64,000 nucleotides of DNA from Epiperipatus broadwayi (Eukaryota; Onychophora; Udeonychophora; Euonychophora; Peripatidae): positions 2,294,001 through 2,358,000 of the forward strand of contig JAQFVV010012496.1 in NCBI GenBank assembly GCA_028023455.1, written 5' to 3'. The notes beneath the pieces are model-generated. The model was given only the letters and a program-made list of their open reading frames with translations, ran no database searches and was not told where the DNA came from. A program made the translations under genes and the position numbers. Shown here in pieces: positions 48,974 to 61,604 of this stretch; positions within the stretch are counted from its first letter, which is position 1, and each line of letters begins with the position of its first letter.

Positions 48974-49360
48974 CATGCAAAACTTTTTACGTATTGCCAC
49001 TCACCTATATGACTGTATAAGCTGATGAGCTTGGATTGAAAATATTATAATGATTTCAATTTTAAGTCTCATAGTTTTGTAGTTAAGTAGAGATCAAGAT
49101 GGCTGCTGGAGGGTTGCATTAGATCCTAAGATCTAGGTGCAGTGCTCTCAGATCCAAGGTTCACTAACGAAGGCCACAAGCCAGAAACTAGTCTGGGGAT
49201 ATTGGATGAGTAGGCACTAGATGGGGCTTTTATGCACAAGCCTTCTCGCACCCATTGATTACTCTGGCTTGCACTGAGTGGCAATACGTATAGAGTTTTG
49301 CCTGTTTTAATAACAGTTAAGAGCAAGTATAAGAAATAGTATCATGTAATGTTTATTGGC
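48974..49360 (+). mobile_element. Hammerhead retrozyme-like element F
   Basis: Starts with a 29-bp inverted piece (the reverse complement of GGCAATACGTAAAAAGTTTT). A plus-orientation unit from CTATATGACTGTATAAGC through the ribozyme to GTTTTGCCTGTTTTAATAAC follows, and the copy then runs on into the start of a next unit (ACAGTTAAGAGCAAGTATAA) up to about 49360. It therefore contains a little more than one unit. Target-site duplication not resolved. Confidence 0.78.
49147..49210 (+). ncRNA. Hammerhead ribozyme, damaged core (copy F)
   Basis: The core reads CTAACGA (invariant G5 changed to A), with three bases lost just upstream. GAAA, ACTAGT and GTC are intact. Predicted to be inactive. Confidence 0.6.
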
Positions 49361-50087
49361 TCATTTTTTTCTTCTTGTTTACGCTTACTGAAACTAACAA
49401 TTCAAAAAAAAATACAACTAAACTTTGAAAGTGGTATTTAAAAAAAAAGCAAAATGGAACTGATACATGCATATATATGATAATACAAAAAGTACAGATA
49501 TATAAATCCAAATTATATTGTTTCACAAATAAAAAATTTATTAACTTCCTATGCACAATTTTGTACTATTTTCACTTTATGTTTTATAGTTTTTTTTGTG
49601 TTATTGTTCATTTTTTAAAATGACTGGTAAAAAATACATATTCTAAAAGAAGTTATAGATTTTTTCAGAATATAAATTATTTCTGAAAAATTAAAGCAAT
49701 GAACATTAAAAATAAAAATAATATGATTGTAAAAAATGTACTGAGAAATAAATATACTGAAGCTATTCAAGCTTAACTTTCAATACATTCAAATATCTGC
49801 TATTAATCACAGAATTTGAAATCATTAAATAAGTATTTTCTAAGTATAAAAATATGTCTTATATGCATAAAATAACTGAAGAAATAATGATACTAGATAA
49901 AATTATGAAAAAAACAACTGAATACTACAAAGTGCAAATGAATATATATTTATCTTTTCAAATATAGCTATAATATTGAATTAATGTTTAAAAATTTTTT
50001 TCTAAATAGATAATTGCCATTTTTAAAAATATATGCCACTTCGGCAATCCATAACAGAGATCATTTCTAAATGATTTATATATATAT
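49361..50087. other. AT-rich non-coding stretch
   Basis: Nothing recognised. Confidence 0.55.
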
Positions 50088-50368
50088 CAGATGTACCCAG
50101 TCTTCTAAAGTCGATAATTTTTTTTTAATTGGTTACTTTAATTAATTAACCAATTTTTTTTAAGATTTAATGTAAATAAAACAAAAGATTTTAATATTAT
50201 ATAAATAAATGTGAGAAATGTAGCCGGTCTTCAGACCGTCATTTATGTTATAGTTTTTTTTAATTGGTTGTTTTAACAATTTTTTTTTTTGGTACTTATA
50301 ACCTAATCAGGCTTGACCACTTGATGGCGTTCTGGCTCGCCAAAACACCTAACAAATGCCGTTTACAA

Positions 50369-50424
50369 GGCCTTCATTACGGCTATAGAAAACACCTAGT
50401 GTTTGTCTTAGCCATTAGAAGGCC
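50369..50424. repeat. Strong hairpin, 56 nt
   Basis: GGCCTTCATTACGGCTATAG is mirrored by CTTAGCCATTAGAAGGCC around the centre AACACCTAGTGTT. About 22 of 26 positions pair. It lies inside the 2.9-kb element and may be part of its foldback structure. Confidence 0.7.
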
Positions 50425-50987
50425 GTTGATGATGACGTAACGCAGAAATAATACAGCCTATTTCTGCTTCGCAACAGTTATTGTGAATCCACACACTTAT
50501 CTTTCACGTACAGTTTGATATATATGTGTGTATATTTTGAATAGTCAAATTTTTACAATATAAGTTACACAATCTTTGTATTTGTAATGAATTTAAGAAA
50601 CCTGACTTTATAGTAATTTTCCAAATGGCCACACCCTTATTTAGAGAAGGTGTAATGTGTAAAAGCTTGCCGAGAGTACATCAAAGGAATTCGGCCGAGT
50701 TCGCGTGCGAAATCTCGTTTTCACGTGAAATACCACGTAGTTCATAAAATGTCTGGCGATCGTAACTTTTTCCGCAGTTGCCGAAAACAGAAGCCGAGTA
50801 TTTCTGCTGTCCAATAAAAACATACACGATATTTTGTAAATTTCATAGAAAGTACATATTATAAACATGTTTAATAAGTAAAGAAGACATTTATATGTGT
50901 TTGTTGTTGTTTAAAAAAGTTTGAGTTTCTTTCTTTTGTCCGACTACGGTTACGATATTTTTTATTTTAGCATTACAAACAACGAAC

Positions 50988-51015
50988 ACTAACCCTAAAC
51001 TAACCCTAACCCTAC
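50988..51015 (+). repeat. Short telomere-like tract
   Basis: Four units of the CTAACCC/TAACCC type, one interrupted by AAAC. Equivalent to TTAGGG on the minus strand. Too short to claim a former telomere. Confidence 0.4.
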
Positions 51016-52225
51016 ACAGTTGTTTTGTTATGTAGAAAGCAATAATTAAGGGAAAAGAGGAATGATGACAATTTGTCCAAAAACAGCGATTTAAAAAAAA
51101 AAAAAAAAAGGTTGTCGTTTACCAATAATTAAGCGAAAGACATCGCTAAATAGACATCGCAGAGTAGCAGCTTTGTCAAAAAACAGCGATTTAAAAATAA
51201 CAAAAAAGCTTGTCGTTTACTAAATCCAAAATTAAAATTAAACAACTTTTTAAATAAAAAAAAGTTATATAAATTAATGTTAAACAACTTTTTAAATAAA
51301 AAAGTTATAGCAATCAATAAATTAATAACCAAAAAAAAAAAAAAACAGCGATTCGATTTAAAAATAACGCGGCCCCGAACATTGTATTGTATTATTTTTG
51401 ACTGCCAACAACACCATCAAGTGGCCAAGCCCAATTACGTTATAATTACCTTTTTGTTTTTAAGATTTAATGTAAATTAAACAAAAGATTTTAATGTTAT
51501 ATAAATGTAAATGTGATAAATTCGTAATTTAAAAAAAAAATGTTTGAAATAACTCAGCCTGTTTGGTACACTTCAGAATGTACCTGGAACATTATTATTA
51601 TTTGATAAGTGAATTTGACAGCGTTACAGATTACTGCTTGGTATTTGGAATAACCCAGCCTGTTTGGTACACTTCAGAATGTGCCTCGGAAGATATTATA
51701 TTTGATATGTTTTGACAGTGTTACAGATAACTGCTTTGTAAAAAAAATTATGTTTATTACTGGCAGAATTACTTCCTTTGCATAAATTATGCTTTGTAAT
51801 AAAAATTACCGATTATTAAATATAAAGGGTAGAATTACTTCCTTTTAATATTAATACAAATTGATTTAGTTAGGTATAGTTATTTATTTATAAAATCAAT
51901 TGAAAGTTGTTGTTTTTTTCAATTGCGAATTTGACAGCGTTATGGACAAATGTTAAGGGATTTTATATATAAAGTACATAATACTGCAATTCAATGACAA
52001 TATTTACAAATAGTTTCTCTAACATGTTATCTTTGTTATCAAATTTGGATTGATATTGAGATGGAATTATTTGAATGATTCTTGTATTTGAAAATAATCC
52101 TAATCTTTTTATTATTATTATTAACATTTTTAAAAGTGTTTTGAAATATGTACACCTTCACCTGAATTAAAAAATATATAAAAAAGATATCTACGCTAAT
52201 ATAATTACAGAACAATAAATAACTG

Positions 52226-52345
52226 AATGAGTTATTGCTTGGAAGTTCATAAGCAACTTGAGCACTGGAAGTGACAGAGCACAGTTGCGATCCATGGACG
52301 TTAGGCTCCAATCTGCCATTCTACCACTGCCCAGGACTATGCAAG
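52226..52345 (-). repeat. Possible tRNA-derived SINE, copy 1
   Basis: On the minus strand GGTAGAATGGCAGATTGGAG and GGATCGCAACTGTG resemble A- and B-box regions. TTGCTTATGAACTTCCAAGC closes the similarity with the copy at 63.8 kb. Pol III promoter quality is poor. Repeat relationship clear, SINE naming tentative. Confidence 0.45.
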
Positions 52346-53078
52346 ACATTTTTTCTTAACTGCTTTGAAATATAAAATATATATAAACTGATGATTAAAT
52401 TAATTTTGATATTGGTATTTAATTATGATAACAATTTACAACTAACCTGTCATCTTATATATAAAATCAATTTCTGTTATCTGATTGGTAAATCTATGTT
52501 TGTTTGTAAAGCTGACATGGGTTTCCATGTGAATGTATGTTTCCCGATTTTCTCCTTTATCTGACTGGTAAACGTATATTTGTTCAAAAAGCAATAACAT
52601 GTCAAATTCATAATTGAAAAAAAAAAAAAAACAATTCCACCATAAAGTGCTCTGAAAAAAATCAGTACATGTGCGTAAAATTTGGTTAGCCTACAATCGA
52701 AGTCGCGTAGTTCATGCTAATTCCACCATTAATAATTTTGCCGGCTAATTTAGAGGCGTAATTTGTTTACGAGCATTTTATTCAAAGCAAGTAATTCCGC
52801 AAAGCAAAAAAAAATTTGTTAAAGTATTTCTCACATTTATTTCTATAATATTACAAACTTTTGTTTAATTTGCATTAAACCTTTAAAAAAAATTGTTAAG
52901 GCAACCAATTTAAAAAAAAAAAGGCCTTTATACAGGCAGGATACATCTGGTATATTAATAAAATATTAATAAATGATTTCTAAGAATCATTTTTAACAGT
53001 TTTACAGATTTAATTAATTGTTTACAGTCATAAATTAAAGGTTATGATACACGAACAAGAATATAAAAATATCACATG

Positions 53079-53102
53079 ATGTATGGAGAGTTTTGCCTGT
53101 TT
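53079..53102 (+). mobile_element. Retrozyme-like end fragment
   Basis: ATGTATGGAGAGTTTTGCCT plus GTTT is the 3' end of the ribozyme-element unit with nothing else of it. An extreme 5'-truncated insertion. Confidence 0.6.
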
Positions 53103-53174
53103 AATATAAGAATATACAATTTCTACAAAAAAATAAAATATTCCTGAAGAAATAAATTTTATTATTAAATATTT

Positions 53175-53734
53175 ATTAAAACAATATTATAGTAGGGACC
53201 TCTACAGGTGTTTAACCACAAGCTTACATTATGGAAGAAAAGAGGGGAACCCTCTTTACTTAAAACCACTTCCTATTTAAATAGGTGAAGCTGAAGCATT
53301 TTACACACATATTCTCGAGGTTATAGCGTCAGTAAATATTACTTACATAATCAATGTGCGTTTAATAAATTTATAATTACAACTTTAAATTACTGCAATA
53401 GATTTCTAACTATAAAATCTTTCCATTGACTCGTTGTAAATCGAAAGATTTTGCGATTATTAATGTGTAATAAGAAATGTGGACTTAATCAGTGAAGTAT
53501 TGAATAGCTTCATGCTCGCAAATCAAACCGCTTCAGCTTCACCTATTTAAATAGAAAGTAGGTTGAAGTAAAGAGGGTTCCCCTCTTTTCTTCCATAAAG
53601 TAAGCTTGTGGTTAAACACCTGTAGAGGTCCCTACTATCGCATTTTACATGCATATTCTCGAGGTTATAGCCTCAGTAAATATTACTTACATAATCAATG
53701 TGCGTTTAATAAATTTATAATTAAAACAATATTA
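53175..53734 (-). mobile_element. 345-bp-period small element, copy 2, with 15-bp target-site duplication
   Basis: ATTAAAACAATATTA occurs at 53175-53189 and 53720-53734. The insert has a plus-orientation piece (53190-53297, TAGTAGGGACCTCTACAGGT to GGTGAAGCTGAAGC) followed by minus-orientation sequence of more than one unit: GAGGTTATAGC recurs at 53317 and 53661. Arms at 53190-53297 and 53530-53636 are inverted copies of one another. Same architecture as the hammerhead family but a different sequence. Confidence 0.85.
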
Positions 53735-56700
53735 CTAACTTTATTAGCTAAAATAATTAAGAGCATATTTTCCTAAACTTCAACACTTACATTAGATTTA
53801 AAGCTAATCTATATAAAGTAAATGATTACTAAAAAAGAACATCATCTTATCTTTAGGGACATGTGCTTAATTCACAAATATATATTTATGAAAATGTTAA
53901 ATATAAAAAGTGTGAAAATTATTGCATACATACACTTTCTTACAAATCAGTTAAAGTATTGTTTTTGTTCCACAATTGAGAAAAAATTCTTCTAAATCTT
54001 TTTTTTAAAAAAAAAAAAAATTATAAAGTATTTACACATAAAAATTGAAAATGAGATATTAGAAAGAGATTATTGAGATGGGAAAACAGTTTAGGTTTTA
54101 AGATAAAATCCGTTTGTATGTTCACTGCATAAATAGAATATTACAGTCAAATGAAAAAACAGGATTACTATTAAGTTTATTACTGCTTTCATTAAATATA
54201 AAAATAAACTACAAATATGATGACATGTCTAAATTGATTAGAAATTATTTTTAAATCTCTCTTTTGCAAGAGATTCTGAAGTATTGTTTATTATATTCAA
54301 TCACGGGACATGTTACATAAAATTTTACTAGGCTATTCTAAGTCTTATTTTCTGTTACTTATTACTATGATTGCTTCATAACTTCATTGGCCTTCTTTAG
54401 TTCTCCTCACAGTCACTTCTAAACTTCCTTAATTATAATTATATTAGAGATCAAAAATAGTCAATATCCATGTATCAATTTTTTCATTTATGAGTTTAAG
54501 AGCGCCACACAACTTTTGTATTATACAATTTTTATATAAATATAGTCTATTTAATATTTTCTTCGTAATATAATAACTTACTATAGGAAAAAATACTAAA
54601 AATTTAAGCTTAAACATTTCTTACTTTAATGGGAGTTCAAAGTTTGATTTCGTTTTCATGAGACTTAACATTTGGAATTAAGTAGAACATTTTCCAAATC
54701 TGAACCACTCAAATATGATCCATTCTTTTTTTTTTTTTTACCAATTTCATTGATGAAAATAATTTCTATAAACATCAACACTGCAAGGAACGAACTATTA
54801 CAAAATGAAAGTTAATAACAATTATGGACTAGTCTGGTTTGGTCTTCAAAATTAAAAAGAAATGTCTACTTACAAATTAAATGCGGAAAACTTTACATAG
54901 ATATTTGATTCACCCAATTTAAATTTCTATTATATTTTTTTTTTTCCAATTATTAAAAAAATCTTTATTATTATTGCATTAAAAGAAGTAGCCTTATTTT
55001 TGATTTTTATAAACGGGAGTTCATTACGCTAAAATTAATCCATGGCCATCACTATTTTAGATAACATTTATTGTCTTGTGCTATTTTTTTTTTAATATCT
55101 TTCACTATATATATATTGATTTATAACACAATAATGAATTATTCTTCCATTAATAAGTTTGAAATTAAAATTCAAAAATTTTGGGGGTTACTTAAATTTA
55201 TTAATCTTTTTTTTTTTTTCTTTTAATGATTTCATTAGATTATAAAATTTTTACAATTAATTCAAATGTCTAAATTGATATACTGCCACAATTACTATTA
55301 CTAGTAATTTACATTGCCTTGATTTATCTTCCTTACTGATTTACAAATTATTTAACATAGATATGTCAAAAGTATCAAAAATAGAATTATAATTAAAAAA
55401 ATAAATAAATAAATGATAAGTTTATCACTTGATTAGAAAACCTCAAGCAAAAAAAAATTATCAGAGGTAATGTTCCTAGACAATATACAAATATCTGCTC
55501 AATGAAAATCACAAATATTATAACTATGAGATTAAAACAAATCAATAGTTTGAAAGAAAAAAACCCATTTTGTAAGAAATCAAACAGCTTATATACTTCA
55601 CAATTTAAATCACAAATATTATAATGATGAGATCAAAATTAAATCAATAATTAAAAAAAAAATCATTTTGTAATGAAGCAAGCAACTTAAAATACTTCAT
55701 AATTTAAATGTAATTACTGCATCAATATTATTAAAAATTTATTGGACTGTGGGGAGTAATGCAAAAAGAATTTAAATAAACTTCTTAAATATGCTAGACA
55801 TTTATATATAAATGTAAATAATAAATATAGGTCAATTAATTTAACAGTTTCATAAACTTTATTCAACCTAATAGATTTAAATAGGCTTCCCAATCTTTAT
55901 TAAACTAATTATACAAATAAAATCTATCGAATGTCAAAAATCAAACATAACACTATTTGACTGGCAAAAAATAATAATTAACTATAAAAATTATACCTTA
56001 AAGTACAATAAAAATATAAATATTACTGATAATCATTAAAATCAGTCAACATTTAGACAATCCCGATTAAGTCTCAACATGTTGTAAAAGCAACCTCCTT
56101 TTAACAATAAAAGGCGAATCCCACCTTTATTTACGATTCGACATCTTTATACAGACACTAAAAATTGCAACTTGACCACAGAGATTGAAATATATAAAAA
56201 AGTTTAAATAAACCTCCTTAAACAGGTAAATATAATATTTTCTGTATTAACAGAATTTTCAGAGTGGAAACTTTCTGTTTTATACAACATTTATAAAAAT
56301 CTGCTGGTGTATAATCAGTAAGGAATGGGTACAATAATTACATTCAATTAACAAACACATTTTTTTGTATCCCAAAACATAATTCTCTCAAATTCCTCAA
56401 TATCACTAATTGCTAGACTGATGTATCTGACAAATACCTGCATGCAATAATATCAGAAAAGATGTTTCTAACTTGGGATATTATGAGATAATGAACTGGG
56501 ATCAACATCCATTAATAAATTAACCAAAGTCAAATTTCAATAAAAAATCAACATACAGATAAAAAAAATCATTAATACGAACATCTATTAATCAGACACC
56601 TCTATCATCTGAACAAAATTTCAAAAAGGATCTTTAAACTTTTTACAATATACAAATTAATTTGTACAAACAACCAAAATTAAAGAAAATTAAAAAAAAC

Positions 56701-59700
56701 ACTTGGGAAATATCTATAAATTTAAAAGCTTTTAAAAAAAATAATAAATTGTCCTGTGAAAAATTATTTTTATAATTTTGTTGTTTAAAAGTAAGCCAAA
56801 AAGGTACATCAGTAATGTTTTTCCTAAATTTTTTTGCATTTTGTTAATAATCTCAAAAAAATTTATTCAGTTTTATTTAATTATGGTTCTAGTTTAACAT
56901 ATCTAAAAATAAAAGATCTGTATTGTTATAGTATTTTTTCAAATAAATCAAATGATAAAATAAATTGAGTAACTTGATTTAAAAAAAAAAATAAAAAATT
57001 GAAACATAATAAGAAAAATATATCTAAAGCATTTTCAAAAATAATTATCATAATTAATTCTAATCCATGAATATGATTTTAAAATTAAATTTGATATTTA
57101 GAGTTACTAGTTAATTATACTTTAAAATATTGAATCTCAATATTATATATATAATTTTCTATTTAACTCTATATCAAAACAAAAATTCCAGTATTCTAAA
57201 CATTATAAAACCATGACTTTAAAATTATTTCCAAAACATTTTATGCTAAAATAAAAAAAATAACTATTTATGAATAAATCAACTTTAGCTACAACACAAA
57301 CCACTAGTATGTATGCTATTATAAACATTTAACTTATACTTCCAAACTAGCAAACACAAAAATATATAAGTAAAATACTAAATATAATCTAACACACATT
57401 TAAAAAAAAGGTTAACTATTATACATAATGCTTATAAGATTTTAGCTATTATATCACTTTACATTGTGATATTTTTCCACATATGCCGGAACCACTAAAC
57501 CACTAATGATATAATAAGCAATAAATCTAACATAACAATAAATGAGTAAAATAGATATAATATTAAAATAATAATAAATATGAGAATTTTATATTTAAAT
57601 ACATATACTTATTGTTCATATCACTTGAATATTATATGTATTTTATTTGTGGATATATAGTTATACTGACTACTAACATAAATACAAAAGATGGAAGGTA
57701 AAAAAAGAACAAAACCTTTTAATTAACAAATTGCACAACTTTATATAACTATAATTAAACAAATAATATGAAAATAAAGGCTACAAAGTACAAATCATAC
57801 AACTAAATAAAAAAAAAGATGTACTTAATTAACAAAATTTATCTTGTAGTCTTTGAAAATACATATTTAAAATATTAAGTTAAACATAGTCATGGATAAA
57901 GAGATCTAGACTACCGTGAAAAAAATGCTACAAAGCAAAAAAAAACTAAATTTTTTAATTAGTAAATAATACAACCAAAAACGAAAAAAATATTCAATTA
58001 ATAAATGCTATGAATAAATAATACATTCCCCCATATTATTTATTTGTTTGTACTATTTAGTTAAGAAACTGAAAAAAAATAAGCAAAGGTCCATGGCTGT
58101 ATTTCGAAAACTGAGTGTCACAAATCTCCCTATTCACTTATTTACTGTTAATTTTACTGTTTAAGCAATCTATAAAATAAAATATAAATTACCCATATAT
58201 TTTTTTTATTTAAAGAAAAAACTGAAAAAATAAGCAAAGGTTAGTAGTTATATTTCTGACTGCCAAATTATTTTAATATTGCACTTATTTTACTCATATA
58301 TTTACTTCTATGCACAAGATCACAAAACTATAAACTTATTTGCTAATATTATATGTATTTAATTAAATGTCAATTTCTCATTTACTATTCATATTATTTT
58401 AACATTAAATGTATGTTATTCATGTATTTAGTTATGTTAGGGTTTATTGCTTAGTATGCCAATAGCAGTTTGCTAGTTTCCCAATGTATTAAAAAAGTCT
58501 GAGTGCATATTTAAACAGTATCAAATATTATAGACATAAAAAAATCACTTTGCATAAAAACTTAATAAGGTAGATAATAAGCATTAACAAATTTTTTAAA
58601 AAATCCTATTCAATTATTAATAATATCAATAATGTTCAAATTTAATAATTCAACTTTTTTTAACTTTCTTAAAACAATAATATGCTAATATCAAACAAAA
58701 TCTTGTTTAAAAAAAAATCAATTACTATTATTGTAGGACATGTGAGAGTAATACAAAATGGGATTTGCAGTTTATACTATTTTTATTTATTTCAATAACA
58801 AAATTAAAAAAAACCTCAACTAAATATACAAGATATCTTAACGGGGACATTGCTACTGGCTCAGAATTTTCACTATACCATTCTCGAATACAATATATAT
58901 TATGCATTTCAAAATGATATAGATATTATACCAATATCACAATTTGCAGAATAAGTGACCTATGAAGTTTACAAAGCAGAAAATTTTCATACTCTATCAT
59001 AAATTATTCAAGAATACAATAAAATCCCAAAATAAAATATTGGCTACCTCTTTATCATTTGTTTACATTTTCACTAGGTCAGTCAATAAAAAAAAGATTG
59101 AATATGTGTTTTTCATACACATTACTAATACAAGGAATATTAAAATAATAAAGTTGTTAAAGCTATTATTTCATAAGTAATGATATAAAAGATTAAACAA
59201 ATAATTAAAGCAAAAAATTATTTTATAAAAATAGTAACAAATAACTTTTAAAAAAAATCATGTATGCTACAAATTATACTTAAATCTAATATCTTATTAA
59301 TAATTTATATTTGAAAAAGAATTACATTCATATATATTAAAATACTACGAATACTATATAAAATAGTATTATATATAATCACAATTCATTAATTAATCAT
59401 TAACAATAATTTCAATTCTAAATTAATAAATAAATTGTACCAGTACTATTTTTTTTATTTCTAAATATATGTATAACAAAATTAAATAATTATTTTATCC
59501 TGATTAAAATAATTTGTTAAGTCAATTTTCACACTCAAATGTAAGAATAATTAACCTTAATACTCAAAATAATGTATCTTACTATACTTTCTACATCACA
59601 ACTATTTAATGAATCATAAAAAAATTACATCTCAATGATTTTTTTAAAAAAGCCATTCATTAATCATAATTAATAATTTTAGTAGTTGAATATTATACAC

Positions 59701-60541
59701 GTCTTTATAAAACAATTATTAACTTTAAAAGCATTTTTGATTAAATCAATGACTTCTTTATAGTAACTGAAAATAAATTTTACAAATATAAATCTCACGT
59801 AGTAATACTTTTTCTTAATAAACCTCTTAAAAAAAAAAAAAAGAATGATCCTATTTATATCTTTTACTAAATATAACATTTCCTAATAAACAAATTATAT
59901 AATTAAATACATAATAGTAGTTAATATGCTTTTATGTATAGTATTTTAGTAAACTCTGCCCGAAGGCAGATCGAAGTAAAGACTATTATACCAGAGAGAT
60001 ACCATTTGATAATCCTTAATAGACTATTATTATTGACAACAATCAGTATAATGTTCAATACAATTTAATAAATTATGATAACTATGTTAATAAAGAGAAA
60101 AACAATTTTGACGTGTTAGTAAACAACAAAAAAATTTATTTATTAAGTAAAACCATTATTTTTGATGACATTCCATTTGGTAAATGTATATTTACAAAAA
60201 CACACACACATTTAAATTATATTTGCCCTCACAGATCTATCATCAGATTCAATAATCCAAGTAAGCGATAAAAATTTGACAAGAACTTTTTAAATAACAA
60301 ACACAATATCTATAATTTATTTAGAGTAATAATTTAAGCAAATTAATTTTTAAAAAAAATGAATCATCGATTGTACACACACAAAAAAAAAAAAAACATA
60401 ACAGATAAAAATATATAGATTAAAAAAAAAAAAAGTAAACTAAAATTCAAACTAGGTTATTCAAAAAAGTACGATGCTAGACCAAGTAGCAAACACGCCT
60501 CCTAAACAATTATAAAATATAGCAAAATAAAATAATCTTAC
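53735..60541 (-). other. AT-rich stretch, probably ARID2 intron
   Basis: Downstream of ARID2 exon 3 in the direction of transcription. I searched it for the next ARID2 exon (end of the ARID domain and following helical region) and saw no convincing one. A tandem pair of about 103 bp lies at 55511-55716 (CACAAATATTATAACTATGA then CACAAATATTATAATGATGA). A less AT-rich patch at 56040-56170 has stops in all minus frames. Confidence 0.5.
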
Positions 60542-61604
60542 CTTATGTAAATCTGTTTCAAACCTTGGGAAGCATTTGCACAACCTTTTGGTATATGAAA
60601 TAATTCCCTAATTTCATCCCATTTTCTCTCTTCATTAACCTAAAAAGTGAGAAAAAAAAATAAAATAAAATACAAGTACCTACTAAACGTACCAACATGG
60701 AGACCATGTTTAAAAAATACACTTTTAAAAAAAAATCCTAATAGCTAAACCACATAGTTAATAACGAACGAAACACAGAGCCGACAATCTACACAACTAA
60801 TTAAAAAACCTAATTCAAATAAACCCGCAAATAACTCAACTTTAAGATATCCTCAACCAAAATTCGTTGAAAGTTGGGAGTTAAAAAAAAAAAAAAAAAC
60901 GTTAGCCAGATTTAGTCTAGCAACATATTCGTGGAAAAACAAAAGACTACACAATATGGTTCCATTTTGAATCACCCTATTTTCTTTAATAAGAGAAATT
61001 AGATTTAGGAAACAAAAACACGTGGAGAGAGTTCTGTGAGACGATAAGAAAATATCAACTAGAAACTTTACTTGAATAACACACTTAAACTATCCGTAGT
61101 TATGATGAGAACTATGAAACGTCGAACATTCAGCCCTAAATGAAGAAAATCGGCGGGAATATCTCTCCAAATGATTTACAGAAAAGCTAAGTCTATATTT
61201 TAAATATAAAATTTTAAAAGACTGATATTACGTCTTTTTGAAACGAAACGTATATTGTCTAATGACCGACAAATTTTGGAGGTAAATTCAAAAACAGTGA
61301 GCTAACCTTCAGCCACCCGCCCATGGCTGTAACTTTATGGTAAAGCAGATACAAGTCGATTTCTTTGCCATTTATACACGGAATTCTTCGAAATGGTGTT
61401 CTACAAATGAAAGAATAAAAAAAATAATTACCAAAAGAATCAGTATAAATATTTACTAGTTCTCATTCGAAAGAAAGAAATCAATAAAATGAGTTAAAAT
61501 AATACTTACCCCCGACTGTCGTGAAACTGCTTCAAATCCTCTATGAAGACAGTATAATCCTTGTGATAAGTATAAGGATCTTTTTTCAAGAGTTTTGCCA
61601 TCAT
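60542..61604 (-). CDS. ARID2: ARID2/BAF200-type PBAF subunit, exons 1-3 (5' part of gene)
   Basis: Three coding exons on the minus strand: 61604-61510, 61400-61307 and 60639-60542. Introns are bounded by GT and AG (donors GTAAGT, GTTAGC and GTAAGA). Codon phases join correctly: exon 1 ends two bases into a Gly codon, exon 2 ends in phase 0. The product begins MMAKLLKKDPYTYHKDYT and goes straight into an ARID domain: FIEDLKQFHDSRG, PFRRIPCINGKEIDLYLLYH, KVTAMGGWLKVNEERKWDEI and ANASQGLKQIYIR. This matches the N-terminal ARID of ARID2 (human DELRQFHHSRG, GGKELDLHGLY, ALKQYYLRY), and exon 1 ends after SRG as I recall for human ARID2. ARID2 is the DNA-binding subunit specific to the PBAF form of SWI/SNF in the nucleus. 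Two adjacent ATGs open the frame; the second has the better context (A at -3, G at +4). Exon 4 onwards was not located. Confidence 0.9.

Larger units (their letters stand above)
50088..52949. mobile_element. 2.9-kb non-autonomous element with CAGATGTA ends
   Basis: Left end CAGATGTACCCAG; right end GGATACATCTG, its inverse with one change. Behind each end sits TTTTTTAATTGGTT and a module TAAGATTTAATGTAAATAAA (50162), repeated directly at 51462 and inverted at 52830-52890. The interior has several local duplications: a unit at 51542 and 51648 (CAGCCTGTTTGGTACACTTC) and one at 51067 and 51173 (TTGTCAAAAAACAGCG-like). A less AT-rich core at 50640-50820 has a short minus frame without a recognisable domain. 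No transposase; superfamily not assigned. Confidence 0.5.

Noticed and set aside
50988-51015. Ancient telomere fusion site
   Set aside because: Only about four imperfect CCCTAA units; within the range of chance or microsatellite origin.
52039-52311. Minus-strand 90-codon frame as a possible ARID2 exon
   Set aside because: No similarity to ARID2, ends in Ile/Ser/Asn low complexity, and its start lies in a repeat shared with 63.8 kb.
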